Origin: Ostreococcus lucimarinus CCE9901
Lineage: Eukaryota > Chlorophyta > Mamiellophyceae > Mamiellales > Bathycoccaceae
NCBI RefSeq assembly: GCF_000092065.1
Contig: NC_009356.1
Span: forward strand, 744,001 to 808,000
Direction of reading: 5' to 3'
Length of the DNA stretch: 64,000 nucleotides
A program made the translations under genes and the position numbers. Under the pieces are notes generated by a model. The model saw only the letters and a program-made list of their open reading frames with translations, was not told where the DNA came from and searched no databases. Below are positions 1 through 10,200 of this stretch, piece after piece (the first letter of the stretch is position 1; each line of letters starts with the position of its first letter).

Positions 1-119
1 TCGGGTACTTGGCGTTGGTGCAGGTGATGGACTCGAGGGAGATGGTGGCGCCGCCCGAGGAGGCCTTCGGCGACGGGAGCGTGCGGCCGGCGGATGAGCG
101 GGCGCGTAGGGGGGAGTGA
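1..119 (+). CDS. C-terminal tail of an unidentified protein (5' part outside window)
   Basis: An open frame enters from the left edge and reads from base 3 to a TGA at 117-119, giving the last 38 residues of a protein. The visible stretch starts GYLALVQVMDSREMVAPP and ends ADERARRGE. The first dozen residues look like folded hydrophobic sequence, followed by a charged, probably disordered tail. The other two forward frames stop or turn into simple Arg/Gly runs, so this frame is preferred. I do not recognise the family. It converges on the trigger factor gene, leaving about 210 bases between the two stop codons; that gap holds only GC-rich sequence and one A-run near 165-173. Confidence 0.5.
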   Translation, partial: GYLALVQVMDSREMVAPPEEAFGDGSVRPADERARRGE

Positions 120-330
120 GACGCGCGAGCGGGACGCGAGGGCGAGCGGAGCGACGCGCGAGGCGAAAAAAAATGTTTTGTGTAGTAGAGATGTTGAATA
201 TGAAAGAATGGCGCGCTGTCTGCGTGATGTTCTATCGTCGTTCGTTCGCGCGAGACGCTGTGGACGGATCGGTGTGGATGGACCGGCGTCGACGACTCGA
301 CGCGACGCGAGACGCGGAGGACGCGCGGTT

Positions 331-1932
331 TCAGTCTCGCGAGGCGGGCAAGATTTCAACCTTGCAGTTCTCCTTTAACCACTTGAACGCGAGCTTACCC
401 TCCAAAGCATCTTGCGCTTGGAGGTAAAGCTGATTCTCGTTGTACTCCGTACCGAACTCCTCGAATTCTAGCTTGGCTTTTTCGACCTCTTCGTAGAGCG
501 CCTCGCCGGTGACTTCGAGGTTTTCGAGCTTGGCCAAGTGCTCGCACGCGATGGTGCGTCGGCACACGCGCTCGATTTCGTCCTTTTGCTTGGTGAGGTA
601 CTCGTTCACCATTTTCGCCGACGCTAATTGCTCGAGCTGCTTGGGGGCTAATTTCTGCTTGACTTGCATGGCGAGAAGTTGCTCCGAGTACATGTTCCTG
701 CCTTGCTCTTCGATGAGCGACTTGGGAATTTTGACATCGCAAATATCAGCCAAAGCGTCGACACACGCCTCGTCGATCGCTCGTTCCAAATCATACTCAT
801 ACTTTGCGGTGATGCTATCCAAAATTTTCGCCTTAGCGTCGGCGATGGAGGTGGAGCCGGGGAAAATCTTCTCCGCCAAAGCGTCCGTCTCCTTCGGGAA
901 CTCGCGCCCGAAGAGCTCGCTCACGGTGACGGTGAATTTTGCCTTTACGTTTCGCACGTACTCCTGCGGCCAATCGCCCGGGAACACGATCTCGAACGAC
1001 TTCTTGTCGCCGACTTCCATACCTACGATATTCTCGAGCAAACCGGGAAGCTTGATGTTGCCGCCGTCAGTGTCGAGTTGGAACGCCTTTTGTTGCATCC
1101 CTTGCAACGCGGCGCCGTCGGTGCCGTCGTCGTTGACGCGCACGGCGTCGATATCAACCACCGCAGCGTCTCCAGAGACGAGGCCACGATCGGTCACGAC
1201 ACGCAAGGTAGATTGATCCTTGAGCGCGTCGTTCCAAAACTTATCCGCATCGTACTGGGCGGTGGCATCATCCCCCGGGCTCTGCACCTTGACGCTCAAG
1301 CTCTTGTGATCCCCCGTAAACGCGACGGTCGGTTCCATCTCGACCATGACTTCATACTTCATGTCCTCGCACGGCGCCGAGTGCACGCCCGCGAAAGACG
1401 AAAACATATCCATAAAGTGCGTCGTAATTCGCTCGGAATCCTGCAACGCCGTCGCGGCGACGAGTTCCATCGCCTCCGGCAACGAGTTTTGCAACGCCTC
1501 CTCCACGCACGCGCTCTGGAATTCCTTCTTCCCCACGTGATTTATCAACAACTGCATCGGGATCTTCGTCGACGCCTTCGACCCTTTCTTCGACGCGTTA
1601 AATCCCGGCACCGTGACCGTATCGTTGAATCCATCGACGACGTTATCGTAGCACTTTTGCAGCAACGCCTCCGGGACGCGCACCGTGAGCTTCACCGCGC
1701 CGTCGCCCGCGTCCTCCTTATCCACCACGCATCCGCTCTTCGTCGTCACCGTCTCCGCGCCGCTCACCGCGCGCGTGAGAACGCTTCTCCGCGCCCTTCT
1801 CGTCGTCGCCGCGCCCTTCGTCGCGCGTTCGGCGACGCGCGACGAAGATTTTCGCGCGTTTGAGGTTTTAGGTCGGCTTCGCGCGTTCGTCCCGAGCGGC
1901 GTCGCGCGCGGCGCCGCGGTCGCCGCGAGCAT
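331..1932 (-). CDS. TIG: Chloroplast trigger factor (ribosome-associated chaperone)
   Basis: A 533-residue protein with the three trigger factor parts in order. Residues 1-53 are Arg/Ser/Thr/Ala-rich and acid-poor, as in a chloroplast transit peptide. An N-terminal ribosome-binding domain follows (VKLTVRVPEALLQKCYDNV, then VPGFNASKKGS). Next is an FKBP-like domain with LPGLLENIVGMEVGDKKSF and FPGDWPQEYV, and then the helical C-terminal chaperone arms. In bacteria this protein meets nascent chains at the ribosome exit tunnel; the transit peptide implies the stroma here. The bacterial ribosome-docking loop (consensus GFRxGK) reads GFNASKKG, so the usual Phe-Arg-Lys contact is changed while basic residues remain. 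It is divergent from the RINT1 gene, with about 250 bases between the starts. Confidence 0.9.
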   Translation of the reverse strand: MLAATAAPRATPLGTNARSRPKTSNARKSSSRVAERATKGAATTRRARRSVLTRAVSGAETVTTKSGCVVDKEDAGDGAVKLTVRVPEALLQKCYDNVVDGFNDTVTVPGFNASKKGSKASTKIPMQLLINHVGKKEFQSACVEEALQNSLPEAMELVAATALQDSERITTHFMDMFSSFAGVHSAPCEDMKYEVMVEMEPTVAFTGDHKSLSVKVQSPGDDATAQYDADKFWNDALKDQSTLRVVTDRGLVSGDAAVVDIDAVRVNDDGTDGAALQGMQQKAFQLDTDGGNIKLPGLLENIVGMEVGDKKSFEIVFPGDWPQEYVRNVKAKFTVTVSELFGREFPKETDALAEKIFPGSTSIADAKAKILDSITAKYEYDLERAIDEACVDALADICDVKIPKSLIEEQGRNMYSEQLLAMQVKQKLAPKQLEQLASAKMVNEYLTKQKDEIERVCRRTIACEHLAKLENLEVTGEALYEEVEKAKLEFEEFGTEYNENQLYLQAQDALEGKLAFKWLKENCKVEILPASRD

Positions 1933-2184
1933 CGCGCGCGCGTGCGAGCGCGGCGCGAGAGAGCGCGGAGGCGTTCGGCGGTTCGGCGGGCGCGCGGATG
2001 GCGCGCGTCGTCGTCTGCGGCGCGCGCGGCGGCGCGCGGAAGCCCCCTTCGCGATAAGGTTTATACCTCATATTATGAGTGTCATATACGGTATGTAGTA
2101 CGTACACTGCACACACACCTAGGGTTCAGGCTCGCGCGGCAGAATCCAACCGACGACAGACGACGACGCGCGGCGCGCGCGCGC

Positions 2185-4341
2185 ATGGCGTCCGACGTCG
2201 CCGCCGCCTCGCGCGCGCGCGAGGACGCCCGCGTCGCGTTCTTCGACGCCGTCCGACGCGCCGTCGTCGCGCTCGGGACCGCGGACGACGACGAACCATC
2301 CGCGAACGATGCGCGCGCGGCGTCGACGGAACGCGACGACGCGGCGACGCTCTCGCGCGCGGCGTCCGCCGCGCGCGCGCTCGCGGCGACGGCGAATGCG
2401 CTGGCCGTCGCGGACGACGTCGCGGGGTCGGTGAGCGAGCTGGAGGACGAGGACGGGGCGATGGCGAAGCTGGAGCGCGCGAGCGCGAGCGCGGCGAGCG
2501 CGGCGGAGACGTTTCGGACGCTCGCGAGCGAGGACGGGGCGCGCGCGCGGGCGATGATCGGTGAGCGTGGACAGCTGACGTGCGATGCGGTGCGAGACGC
2601 CGCGTGGGGGGGGCTTCGAGCGAGGCTGGCGGCGAGCGGGTGGCCGCCCGGTTTGCGGCCGACGGAGCTGCGCGCGTACGGGTGGTCGTTGGCGCGAGAC
2701 GGCGGCGAGGACGACGACGCGGACGCGGCGTTGAGGGAATTGCGCGCCGTGCGAGCGTTTCACGTGCTGCGAACGACGTCGGAGGCGAGAGCGGCGTTCG
2801 CGGGGGAGGCGTCGTTCGCGCACGACGACGTCGCGTTGGCGTTTGTGGAGGATTTAGCCGAAGCCTTGCGCGTGACGTTTGCCACGCGCGGATCGTTGAG
2901 CGATCCGAGGAAACCCGAGCGCTTATTCGCGTGCGCGAAGGAGTTGACGATCAAGACGCCGATGTTGGTGCGCGCCGAGCTCGATCGCGCGGTTTTCGTC
3001 GACGAGCCAAAAATCGCCGTGGCGACGACTCGACACTACTTGTCGCTGTTGCTTCACGCCGTTTCGGACGTCATTCGAACGCACGTGTGCGTCGCGTGCG
3101 CGGCAAGCGAAGAACCGTGGTGGTTGCACGTCGCCGACGAGTGTCGCGCGTTTGACGATCACGTGTCTCGTAATCCGTACGCGGACGTCGAGGAGACGCC
3201 GAAGGTCCTCGACGCTTTGGTGTGCGAGCAGGCGCACGCCGAGGCATGGCTCGACGCCGAGTGCGAGCACGCGAGAGTGCGGGCGAGCAAGTCATGGAAC
3301 GAGGCGAAGAATTGGGCCGCGAGCGCGGAAGACGGGGACGTGGAATACAAGGCGCCGTACGTCGCCCAAGTCGTCGTGGAGGAAACAAAGAACGCGTTCG
3401 AGAGCGCCAAGGGGCTGTCGAGGGCAGACTGGCGGTTATATTTCGTAAACAGAGTGGCGATACCAGTCTTAGATGAGTTTATAGACGAGTGTGAGTGTCG
3501 TGCGGTGGGTTCGAAAGGATTAGGTTCGCTCGTCGCGGCGACGGGGAGCTGGCGCTCCGGCACGGAGGGCACCGCAGTCATCGGCGCCGCCGTGAACGCA
3601 TCCACTTTCGTCGCTCGAGCGTTGCGCGTGTTGGCAGAAGACACGTTTGTTTTAGAGTTTGGTGGAGAAAAGTGTTTGGAGACGTACGCGAGCAAGTTCG
3701 AAAAGTTCACCGCGCGTTGGATCGACGCCGTCGCGGACGCCGCCGCGTCGCAATTCACGGATAAAGTACTCGGCGACGCCTACGTCGGTTCGACGCACTT
3801 GCAGGCGTACGAAACGCTCGGTGACGAAGATGCACGTGATGCTAGCGATGATGGATCGTCCCGGAACGTATCGGCGAGCGGGTACATGCTCGCCGCTCTC
3901 GCGCCTCTTCGCGACCGCGTCGACGACGCTCGAGCGGCGTTCGGCGTCGCGGCGTTTGAAAAGTGTTGGCGCGCGATCGCGAGCAAGACGACGCGCGTGA
4001 TCGTCGATCGCATCGTGTGCGTCGCGACGTTCTCTCGCGCGGGCGCGAAGCAACTCGAGCGCGATCGCGACGCCCACGCGAACGTCTTCGTCGAGTGCGC
4101 CAAGCGGCCGTCGGCGCTTCGAGCCAAAACAAAGACTCTCGCCGAATGCGTCTCCGCGCTTTCGTGCGACGGTCCCACGGCGCGCGAGCTCATCGAGGCT
4201 CTTCGTAGCGACGGTATGAAGGGCCTAGCCGTGGTCAACGCCCGTAAGTCATCGCTCGACGTCACCGCGCTCGACGACGCCTCGCTTCTCCGAGTCCTTC
4301 GCCGCCGCCGCGACGTCGTCGACGGCGACGCCGTCGCCTAG
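2185..4341 (+). CDS. RINT1/TIP20 family vesicle-tethering protein (MAG2-like)
   Basis: A 718-residue helical protein starting MASDVAAASRARED. The frame is open further upstream, but that part is low-complexity Arg/Ala sequence, so the ATG at 2185 is preferred. The C-terminal third fits the RINT1/TIP20 family: LAPLRDRVDDARAAFG, then a conserved FEKCWRAIASKTT segment, then TFSRAGAKQLERDRDA and a terminal helix. Family members (plant MAG2, animal RINT1, yeast Tip20) belong to the Dsl1/NRZ complex that tethers Golgi-derived COPI vesicles at the ER. The N-terminal part is coiled-coil-like and poorly conserved, as expected. It converges on RPB6 with 130 bases between stops. The call rests on family pattern only. 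Confidence 0.65.
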   Translation: MASDVAAASRAREDARVAFFDAVRRAVVALGTADDDEPSANDARAASTERDDAATLSRAASAARALAATANALAVADDVAGSVSELEDEDGAMAKLERASASAASAAETFRTLASEDGARARAMIGERGQLTCDAVRDAAWGGLRARLAASGWPPGLRPTELRAYGWSLARDGGEDDDADAALRELRAVRAFHVLRTTSEARAAFAGEASFAHDDVALAFVEDLAEALRVTFATRGSLSDPRKPERLFACAKELTIKTPMLVRAELDRAVFVDEPKIAVATTRHYLSLLLHAVSDVIRTHVCVACAASEEPWWLHVADECRAFDDHVSRNPYADVEETPKVLDALVCEQAHAEAWLDAECEHARVRASKSWNEAKNWAASAEDGDVEYKAPYVAQVVVEETKNAFESAKGLSRADWRLYFVNRVAIPVLDEFIDECECRAVGSKGLGSLVAATGSWRSGTEGTAVIGAAVNASTFVARALRVLAEDTFVLEFGGEKCLETYASKFEKFTARWIDAVADAAASQFTDKVLGDAYVGSTHLQAYETLGDEDARDASDDGSSRNVSASGYMLAALAPLRDRVDDARAAFGVAAFEKCWRAIASKTTRVIVDRIVCVATFSRAGAKQLERDRDAHANVFVECAKRPSALRAKTKTLAECVSALSCDGPTARELIEALRSDGMKGLAVVNARKSSLDVTALDDASLLRVLRRRRDVVDGDAVA

Positions 4342-4471
4342 CCCCCACGACCGCGCGCGCGTCGCCCCTCGCGATTAGAACACACTCAAACAAGCACAAC
4401 CATAGTCAAAAATCATTCACGCTATTCGGATTACAACCGCGCCGCGACGCCGCTCGACCCTCGACCGCGGT

Positions 4472-4918
4472 CTACGTCCGCCTCTGGTCCGGGTCGTGCA
4501 CGATCAACTCGTCGATCCCCCAATCCTCGTAACTCCCGTCCGGCATGTACCGCCGCACCACAAACGGCACTCTTTTCTCCCTCAACTCCTTCCCGGCGAT
4601 CTCCAGCGGATCCGTCTCTCCCTCGAGCTGCACCAACACCGGCGCGTTCATCGAAATCTGCAGCGCCCTCGTCCCCAGGATGCGCGCCCGCTCGTACTTT
4701 GTCATGTACGGCGTCGTCGTCCGCTCGTGCCTCGGCACCGCCCCACCGCCGCCTCGCCGCGTCGACCCTCGCCGCGCCCCTCCCGCGCGCTCGTCGCTGT
4801 CCACGATCGTCGGCGCGTCGTCCGCGTCGTCGTCGTCGGCGATCGCGTCCGCGTCCGCGAGATCGTCATCGATCGCGACGTCCTCGTCGCCGTAATCGCG
4901 CTCCTCCGCGTCCTCCAT
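4472..4918 (-). CDS. RPB6: RNA polymerase I/II/III shared subunit RPB6 (RPABC2)
   Basis: A 148-residue protein of the normal RPB6 size. The N-terminal 60 residues are strongly acidic and disordered ([19 protein letters not shown]), as in other RPB6 proteins. The conserved fold follows: [20 protein letters not shown], then [17 protein letters not shown], then [20 protein letters not shown]6 clamps the largest subunit in all three nuclear polymerases and is homologous to bacterial omega. The frame stays open upstream to 5641, but that extension is Arg/Ala low complexity lying antisense to the CIA30 gene, so the ATG ending at 4918 is used. The CIA30 start is about 160 bases away on the other strand. 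Confidence 0.95.
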   Translation of the reverse strand: MEDAEERDYGDEDVAIDDDLADADAIADDDDADDAPTIVDSDERAGGARRGSTRRGGGGAVPRHERTTTPYMTKYERARILGTRALQISMNAPVLVQLEGETDPLEIAGKELREKRVPFVVRRYMPDGSYEDWGIDELIVHDPDQRRT

Positions 4919-5081
4919 GGCGCGCGCGCGATCGAGCGCTCTTCGCCGCGTCCGTTCGCGCGTCGAGCGACGCTCGCGCGCTCGCGCGCGGCGCGGAGTG
5001 CGGCGACGCGCGCGCGCGGGACGCGCCGCACTGTCGGCGGCGCGACGATTCATCGGCGCCGCGCGCGCCGCGCGGCGTCGC

Positions 5082-6125
5082 ATGGCGCTTCGACGCGCCT
5101 CGAAGGTCGCGACGGCGGTCTCGCGCGCGCGCGCCGCGTCGGCGGCGCACCGCGGCGCGCGCGCGACGCGCGAGGGGACGTCGCGCGCGTCGAGGGCGGG
5201 CGGCGTCGACGCGGCGTCGTCGTCGACGCGTCGCGCGGGCGCGCCGACGCGCGCGCTCGCGAGCGCGAGCGCGCCGTGGTACGCGGCGTCGCCGAGCGGG
5301 CGCGCGGTGACGCTGCTGTGCGCGTTCGCGTCGGCGACGGACCGAGGGCGATGGGACGTCTTCGGCGATTTCGAGCACGGCGGCGCGAGCGCGTGCGAGC
5401 TCGTCGCGGGACGCGACGACGATGAGGATTCAGACGACGCGGGCGAAGATAACGGCGGTGCGACGATGGAAAGAATGGACGACGCGCGACGCGAGGCGCT
5501 GCGAAGGCGATACAGCACGCTGCGAGGGCGCGTCGACTGCGCGCCGCCGCCGAGCGGGACGAAGTCGCGGTTGAAGCGAAGCGGCTTCGCGGGCGCGCGC
5601 ACGAAACCGCTGACGCGAACGCTCGTGAATCCAGATCCCACGCTCGATTTCGACGCGTACGACGCGCTGAGTTATCGCGTGCGCGGCGACGGTCGGATGT
5701 ACGTGGCGAGCGTGCGAACGGAGAACTGGATGACGGGCGACTCCGCGGAGGACGTGTGGCAGGCGGCGTTTCGACCGCCGAAGGACGAGTGGGTGGACGT
5801 CGTCGTCCCCATCGAAGCGTTCGTGCAGACGCATCGCGGACGCGCCGTGCGCGATCACTCGCGCATGAGCGCCAATCGCGTGGTGTTTCTCGGCTTGGCC
5901 GTCGCCGGGAGCGCCGAGAAGAGCCTCGAGGCGCGTCGCGCCGAAGCCGACGGCCCGTTCCGTCTCGACGTGCACTCCATCTCGGGCCTGCGCATGACGG
6001 AAGAAGAGCTCGAAGCGCACGCCGCGGCTCGCGAGGGCACGCGCGAAAACTACCCGTGCGGCGGTTTCGCCGCGCGCGCCGTCGAAGCCCTCGACGCGCG
6101 CGACGATTTCGTCAATCCCTTCTAG
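5082..6125 (+). CDS. CIA30-domain protein (complex I assembly factor-like)
   Basis: A 347-residue protein. The chosen ATG begins [19 protein letters not shown], a basic, Ala/Ser-rich segment compatible with an organelle presequence. The C-terminal half holds a CIA30 beta-sandwich: [56 protein letters not shown] and a closing [17 protein letters not shown]. In animals and fungi CIA30/NDUFAF1 helps build the membrane arm of mitochondrial complex I; plants also have plastid members, so the compartment is uncertain. An insertion near residues 120-140 is acidic ([13 protein letters not shown]). It ends 210 bases before the next gene on the same strand. Confidence 0.8.
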   Translation: MALRRASKVATAVSRARAASAAHRGARATREGTSRASRAGGVDAASSSTRRAGAPTRALASASAPWYAASPSGRAVTLLCAFASATDRGRWDVFGDFEHGGASACELVAGRDDDEDSDDAGEDNGGATMERMDDARREALRRRYSTLRGRVDCAPPPSGTKSRLKRSGFAGARTKPLTRTLVNPDPTLDFDAYDALSYRVRGDGRMYVASVRTENWMTGDSAEDVWQAAFRPPKDEWVDVVVPIEAFVQTHRGRAVRDHSRMSANRVVFLGLAVAGSAEKSLEARRAEADGPFRLDVHSISGLRMTEEELEAHAAAREGTRENYPCGGFAARAVEALDARDDFVNPF

Positions 6126-6334
6126 CCTCCTCGCGCCGTCGCGCGAGGCGTGTACACCGTTGCAGTTGTCGATTTTTAGATTTATCGCGTCGTTCCTCGC
6201 GCGCGGCGTCGCTCGCGCGTCGCTCGCGCGTCGCGCGCGTCGTCTCGCGTCGCCGTCGCTCGACGCCCGCGCCGCTCGTCCGCGCGTCGACCGCACTCCT
6301 CGACGCCCGCGCCCCTCGATCGCGCCCGCGCGCG

Positions 6335-7186
6335 ATGACGACCACCACGCGCACCGCGCGCGCGCTCAGCGCGCGATGCCTGCCGCGCGCGATGCGCCGC
6401 GCCGTCGCCTCGCCGATCCCTCGACCGACGTCCCGACCGCGTCGCGCGCGCCTCCACGAGCTCGCGCGCGCGGGCTGGAACGATTTCGCCTGGTCCAAGG
6501 CATCCGTCGTCGCGAACGATCGCCGCGCGCGCGCGGGCGAGGCCGAGCTGCGGGCGATCGGGGTGGAGATCGGGGCGGCGGCGCGCGCGGCGTACGCGAC
6601 GCCGGGACAATTTTTGCAGATACGCACGCGAGAGGACGGTAAAGCGGCGTTCATCGCCATCGCGAGCGCGCCGGGTGAGTGCGCGTTCGGTGAGGGGGCG
6701 GTGGAGCTGCTGGTGAAGGCGCAGAGCGGGGCGACGGCGGGAGAGATTTGCGCGCTCGACGTCGGCGCCGAGGTGGAGGTTTCGCCGGTGATGGGGAAAG
6801 GATTCGATCTGACGGCGGTGCGCGGACGATCGAAGGCGGTGCTGTTCGCCACGGGATCGGGAATTTCGCCCATTCGCGCGCTGCTGCGAAGTGGGACGCT
6901 GAAGACGGACGCGGGCGCGACGACGCTGTATTACGGGACGCGCGACGCCGAGGCGACGGCGTTTTTGGAGGAATCCGCGTCGTGGCCGTGCGACGTCGTG
7001 CGCGTGTATTCCGAAGATTCGGGCAAACACGTGCAGGATGTGTTGCGCGAAGACATCGCGAGCGGGAAGATCGACGCGAACGACACGTTTGCGGTGTTGT
7101 GTGGTCAAAAGGAAATGGCGGACGAAGTCATCGAGATGCTCACCTCCGCCGGTTTGCCGCGCGAGGCGTGCGTGATGAACTTTTAA
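6335..7186 (+). CDS. FAD/NAD(P)-binding oxidoreductase of the ferredoxin-reductase fold (pKIWI502-like)
   Basis: A 283-residue protein. Residues 1-45 are Arg/Ala/Ser/Thr-rich, as in a plastid transit peptide (start MTTTTRTARALSARCL). A ferredoxin-NADP-reductase-like module follows: a flavin-binding beta-barrel (ATPGQFLQIRTREDGKAAF, IAIASAPG) and then an NAD(P)-binding half with VLFATGSGISPIRALL, LYYGTRDAEATAF and the terminal VLCGQKEMADEVIEML. The short closing CGQKEM element resembles the plant 'fruit protein pKIWI502' family rather than canonical FNR, whose C terminus ends in a conserved aromatic residue. The electron acceptor is unknown. It converges on the bestrophin gene 80 bases away. 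Confidence 0.75.
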   Translation: MTTTTRTARALSARCLPRAMRRAVASPIPRPTSRPRRARLHELARAGWNDFAWSKASVVANDRRARAGEAELRAIGVEIGAAARAAYATPGQFLQIRTREDGKAAFIAIASAPGECAFGEGAVELLVKAQSGATAGEICALDVGAEVEVSPVMGKGFDLTAVRGRSKAVLFATGSGISPIRALLRSGTLKTDAGATTLYYGTRDAEATAFLEESASWPCDVVRVYSEDSGKHVQDVLREDIASGKIDANDTFAVLCGQKEMADEVIEMLTSAGLPREACVMNF

Positions 7187-7266
7187 TTTTATTCGTGCGT
7201 GAAGAATTATTTTATACAATACATTTGAAGGCTCTACTGTGCGTCTTTCTATCGTGTGCCTTCTTT

Positions 7267-10200
7267 TCACGGTGAGCCCGAGCCCCCGGACGTTCGCTTG
7301 CGCGCCTCGCGCGCTCTCTTGATGGCCTCCTCTAGAGCGCTCATGTCCGTGACGGACGTCGAGCGGTTCACCGCGCCCACGCGTCGCATGGGCACGCCGC
7401 CGTCTTCCTCGGAGATAAGATCCGATCTCGACGGCGATCGTCCGAATGCATTGCGCGAGAATGGGATGTCGCGAATGTCGCGTTCACCCTCGGCGTTCGT
7501 TCGATACGACGGGCCCGACAAGTTGCTGACGCTACTCGATCGCGGTAGGCCCACCGAGCTCGATCGCTGTAAGTTCGAACCAGCTTTTGCACTGTTCGGC
7601 TCGGACGCGCCGTTGGCTTGCGGTCGCTGAGTGAACATATCGAAGAATTGCTGCCCGTAGGAGTCTCGTCGTCGCAATGAATTTTGCGTGTGGTATCGAG
7701 GCGAGTCCGGAATCGTCGAGCTTGGTCGCTCATCGAGCACTTGATCGTAAATTTCAATTGGGCTCTGCGCTTTCCAAGCCGGAAGCTCACCCTTGGTGGT
7801 CGACGCCGGCGCCGACGACGATAAACTCGATGCATCGGACATCCGACCCGTTCGTAACGGCGACAAGTAGGACGAAGGGTTCACCGGCGCGCGCGAATTC
7901 GCCGTCTCTGAAACCGCATCCATCGCAGCTTGCAACGCGCTCTTTCCTCGAGGGGGCGTCATCGGTGCCGTAGGCGTCGATGGACGCGAAGGCACGCCTT
8001 CACCGTCTCGGGTCTCTACCTTTGGTGACGGGGGCTGCGGCTGTTTCGCCGGCTCAGCAGAACTCGTTGCAGGCTCGTTCGATGTGAACGCGAACGGACT
8101 CTCCTTGCTCAGCGCCGCGACGGAAGCGGCATCTAAGCGATCGCTCGAAAACGAGACTGTGTTGTCCTTGCGCGCCGTCGGAATAACGACGGATGACTCC
8201 GAAATCGGCGGCGCCGCCGCCGCCTTGAGCGCAGCCGCAGAAGGCGCGGGCGTGACGAAAGCGGCCGGCGGCGGCGGTGGTGGCGTCGGCGGTTCAGACG
8301 TCTTCAACGTCTGTGGCAACGTCTTCGCCGACATCGCCTCCTTCGACGGCGTTGAGCCTTCTGGAATGAACGGCATCTTCACCCCGTTTACGAAGCCCGT
8401 CATTCCGATCACCTTTTCGCTCGTCTGCTCGAGGTCTCGCGAGTTGCTATTCATCAGCGCGCGCACGGGCAAATCGTACGGTCTGTTGCCAAACGGCTGC
8501 TCGATTTGCTCAGCCGCAGCCTCAATCCCGAACAGGGCGAGAGAAAGAATGGTGGTGACGGGGACGACGCCCCATACTCCGACTTCATGCACTAAAATCA
8601 TCGGTAACGAGCACACGTACACCATGAGCGTAGACTTCAAGTGGGTGATGATGCAACCCGGAGGCGGTTGGTTGACGACTTTTTCGCAACTCCCGTAGTT
8701 ATCCATGATCATCGCCACCTCGCTGTGGATCGTGCTCGCGATGGCGGGAGGGACGTAACCTTTGTTGAATGCTTCTTGGACGCAGCCGCGAATCTTTTCG
8801 AGGCAGTACAACACCTTATTCTCGGCGAGAAATAATCCTTCCAAGTCTCCCGCGTCAAGCGGTGTGGTGAGCTGACTCAAAATCGCTCCGTCGTTCAGCA
8901 CTGTACCATTCAATCGATCAGCCACGGTTTCTTTCAAAGCACCAATCAGACCCAGCGTTCGCGCGGCGAGTATCGGGTCGTCCGGCGCGACCCACGTGCA
9001 GAACGTGCCGCCAAGATTTTTGCAGTAAAACAAAATGTTTCCGAGACACGTGCGGCCGTACCACCAGCGCTCGTGCGCGTTGTTCCATCTAAAGACTAAC
9101 ATGAAACCCATGGGGAGGCCCAGGACGCCGTGCATGAAGGGTGAGAGCTTGAACATGTTCGCACCGAGACGAACCTTGGCGAAAGCCACGGCACACGCGC
9201 ACGTTGTGCTCAACAACGTCGGCTGCACAGGACCGAGTTCACGATTGATCACCCAGCGAGGGTTACGACCGAACACAGAGCTAAACAATCCATTATCGCT
9301 AAACTCGAGAGGATTCTCGGGGTAAAGTAGCAGCGAAGCTAAGAATAAACCGGTACCCATGACGGAGAACAAAACGAGTCGCGTCGTCTTGCTCGGGTCG
9401 CGCGTGATCCAAATATTGAGCAACCTTTGCATGATGCGAACAATCTCGCGCTCGGTTTCTTCCCACGCGAGTTTGTACCAGGGATCGGGAAGCACGACCT
9501 CGTCGTCGTCATCTTCCTCTTCGTCCTCGTCGTCTCCGTCATTCTTATCGTCTCCTCCTCCTCCTCCCCCGCCGCCGCCGGACCGCGCGTCGTCGCCATC
9601 ATCGCCACCGCCCACGCCCGCTAACACGGGATCAGCACCAGATTCTGCGGCCATTCCCGCCGCGGACCTTATCGCGCCTCCGCTCACCACCGGCGCGCTC
9701 TTCGGCGTCGCCAGCTTCTTCTCCCCCGTCTCCTTCTCTCCGTCAGTTTTCGGTTTCGTCTTCGTCGTCGCGCCTCCCTTCGTCGCGCTTCCGCTCGGTC
9801 CTTTCCCATCACCGTCTGCGGCGTCCCCCCCTTCCTTATCTCCACCGTCTTCTTTGTACTCTTTCCCTCTCGGTTCCCGCTTCGACGGCGGCAACAGTTC
9901 TTCCTCGCTCAACACCGGCCGCGTCGTCGACTCCGCGCGCGCGGGCGTCGATTTCGTCGGCTCATCCCGCGCCACCGCCGGCGTCTGCGCCACCGGTCCC
10001 GTGCCCACGATCGCCGTCGTGTTCGCGCGCCGCTTTTCGATGGCGTACGAGTCGTTCGGCTTGGAGGCGCCGCTGACGACGCCGGCGCCGTCGTCGCCGT
10101 CGCACGGCTCCACCATCGCGTCGCTCGCGCGCGGCGCCGGCGCCGCGTCGTCGACGGCATCGGAACGAATCGCCTCGCTCGACGATCGCGCGTCGTCGTC

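Noticed and set aside
4919-5641. Upstream extension of the RPB6 frame
   Set aside because: It overlaps the CIA30 coding strand and is Arg/Ala filler; RPB6 normally starts with the acidic segment chosen.
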